Assembly (NCBI GenBank): GCA_021798855.1
Contig: JAJZBP010000057.1
Span: 1 to 8,753 of the forward strand
Source: Bacillota bacterium
Lineage (GTDB): Bacteria > Bacillota > Sulfobacillia > JAJZIM01 > JAJZBP01
DNA: 8,753 nucleotides
Reading direction: 5' to 3'
This document shows, one piece after another, positions 7,489-8,753 of the stretch (its first letter is position 1; the number at the start of each line of letters is the position of its first letter). Below the pieces are notes generated by a model, which was not told the origin of the DNA, searched no databases, and saw only the letters and a list, made by a program, of their open reading frames with translations. The position numbers were made by a program, and so were the translations under genes.

Positions 7489-8753
7489 ATGGACGATTCA
7501 GAAACGTCCCCGGCCGCTGAGACCGAACGGGACGCGCCCCTTCTCCCCGTTCGCATGCTGAACGAGTTTGCTTATTGCCCACGGCTGGCTTACACCGAAT
7601 GGGTTCAGGCCGAGTTCGCCGAGAGCGCCGATACGGTGGAGGGGCGCTACGTTCACCGGAGGGTGGACAACCGGGATTCCAGCGGCGCAGCCGCCCCCAA
7701 CGAAGATAAAATTCACCAACGATCTTTAACGCTAAGTTCCGAACGGCTTGGGCTGATCGCCAAGCTTGATCTGCTGGAGGACAAGGGCACTGGAGCGGCG
7801 GTTCCGGTGGACTATAAGCGCGGCAGGCGCCCGCATGTGGCCAAGGGGGCGTGGGAACCGGAGCGGGTCCAGGTATGCGCTCAGGGTCTCCTCCTGCGGG
7901 AGAACGGTTTGAACTGTGACCACGGGGTGCTCTACTTCAGCGGGTCAAGGGAACGGGTTCCGGTGCAGTTCGACCGGGAGCTTGTCGAGCGGACCGTTGA
8001 ATTAATCGCACAACTGCGGCGGACGATGGGGGAGGGGGTGGTTCCGCCGCCGCTTTTGGACAGCCCCAAGTGCCCGCGCTGTTCGCTGGTGGGCATCTGC
8101 CTGCCGGATGAAGTCAACCTCCTGCGGGCGGCCGGTGGGGAGGGGTTGGAGCCGCGCCCGCTCTTTTCGGCCCGGGATGACGCTTTGCCCCTCTACGTCC
8201 AGACTCCGGGAGCTAAACTCCGCAAGGACGGAGATACCATCCAGGTCTATAAGGACGAGGAACGGCTGGCCGAGGCCAGGTGGCTGGAGACCTCCAACAT
8301 TGCCCTTTTCGGCGGCGTCCAAGCCAGCACCCAGGTCATTCAGGAAGCCTGCCGGCGCGGCGTTCCCGTCACCTACCTGTCCAGCGGCGGTTGGCTGTAC
8401 GGCATCACCCAGGGGATGACCAACAAGAACGTCGAGCTTCGCCGCTGCCAGTACGCCAAAGCCGCCGACGAAGCGTTTTGCTTGAGCGCGGCCCGCCGCC
8501 TGGTCAAAGCCAAGATCGCCAATTGCCGCGTCCTTTTGCGGCGCAACCATCCGAATCTCCCGGAGGGCATTTTGGATTGTCTGCGCGCCGACCAGCGTCA
8601 CGCGGAGAAGGCCGGCGGAATCGGAGTCTTGCTGGGCATCGAAGGCACGGCGGCCAACCGTTACTTCGCCAATTTCCAAGGCATGTTTAAAGGAGAGGTA
8701 CTCCGTTTTGACTTCAGCGGGCGAAACCGGCGTCCTCCCTTGGACCCGGTAAA
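7489..8753 (+). CDS. cas4-cas1: Cas4-Cas1 fusion, spacer acquisition protein, C-terminus cut by window edge
   Basis: This protein joins Cas4, an iron-sulfur nuclease that selects and trims PAM-containing prespacers, to the integrase Cas1. The frame is open to the right edge, giving about 421 residues. The Cas4 part shows the cluster cysteines C30, C195, C198 and C204, with nuclease residues H56, D94, D108-Y-K110 and Q128. A short linker leads into Cas1 near residue 230: LYVQTPGAKLRKDGD, then LFGGVQAST and the catalytic glutamate E385 in LLGIEGTAANRYF. The later Cas1 His and Asp/Glu ligands lie beyond the edge; the visible end (RRPPLDPV) is the usual lead-in to that part. The first 20 or so residues are polar and not conserved-looking, so ATG 7555 is a possible alternative start. 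Such fusions are typical of type I-G, and cas2 would be expected next. Confidence 0.95.
   Translation, partial: MDDSETSPAAETERDAPLLPVRMLNEFAYCPRLAYTEWVQAEFAESADTVEGRYVHRRVDNRDSSGAAAPNEDKIHQRSLTLSSERLGLIAKLDLLEDKGTGAAVPVDYKRGRRPHVAKGAWEPERVQVCAQGLLLRENGLNCDHGVLYFSGSRERVPVQFDRELVERTVELIAQLRRTMGEGVVPPPLLDSPKCPRCSLVGICLPDEVNLLRAAGGEGLEPRPLFSARDDALPLYVQTPGAKLRKDGDTIQVYKDEERLAEARWLETSNIALFGGVQASTQVIQEACRRGVPVTYLSSGGWLYGITQGMTNKNVELRRCQYAKAADEAFCLSAARRLVKAKIANCRVLLRRNHPNLPEGILDCLRADQRHAEKAGGIGVLLGIEGTAANRYFANFQGMFKGEVLRFDFSGRNRRPPLDPV

Noticed and set aside
7129..7490. Search for a CRISPR repeat, insertion sequence or promoter around the HEPN gene
   Set aside because: No direct repeats, terminal inverted repeats or convincing -35/-10 pair are visible; the breaks look like small indels and not an insertion.
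8002..8679. Minus-strand open frame of 225 codons opposite cas4-cas1
   Set aside because: It covers the Cas1 active-site region on the other strand, in GC-rich sequence where antisense frames stay open by chance; no family is recognised.

Overview
The window is one unbroken plus-strand operon encoding most of a type I-G (formerly I-U) CRISPR-Cas system. Both ends are cut by the window edge. The organism is a bacterium of moderate GC, with 60-base rows sampled by hand running from about 42 to 68 percent. I cannot place it to a phylum. The closest layout I know is the Geobacter sulfurreducens GSU0051-GSU0058 locus, which has the same gene set and a Cas4-Cas1 fusion. Such loci move between phyla, so this is weak evidence of taxonomy.

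Layout from left to right: cas3 without its N-terminus (to 2512), helicase followed by a C-terminal HD nuclease; csb3, the small Cas8-like subunit (2512-3447); csb1, the Cas7 backbone (3444-4568); csb2, the Cas5-Cas6 fusion (4568-6802); an MNT nucleotidyltransferase antitoxin gene starting at TTG (6799-7128); a HEPN toxin gene broken by at least two and probably three frameshifts (7129-7475, with a possible tail to 7561); and a cas4-cas1 fusion running off the right edge (7489-8753). The first five genes are joined by overlaps of 1 or 4 bases, the MNT stop abuts the HEPN ATG, and there is no gap of 300 bases anywhere. No cas2, repeat array, leader, promoter or terminator is visible.

How the genes work together: Csb2 is expected to process crRNA and cap the complex, Csb1 to coat the crRNA, Csb3 to occupy the Cas8-like position, Cas3 to unwind and cut target DNA, and Cas4-Cas1 (with an unseen Cas2) to select and insert spacers. 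The unusual part is a MntA/HepT-type toxin-antitoxin pair placed inside the operon, between the interference and adaptation modules. Its antitoxin enzyme looks intact while the toxin reading frame is shattered.
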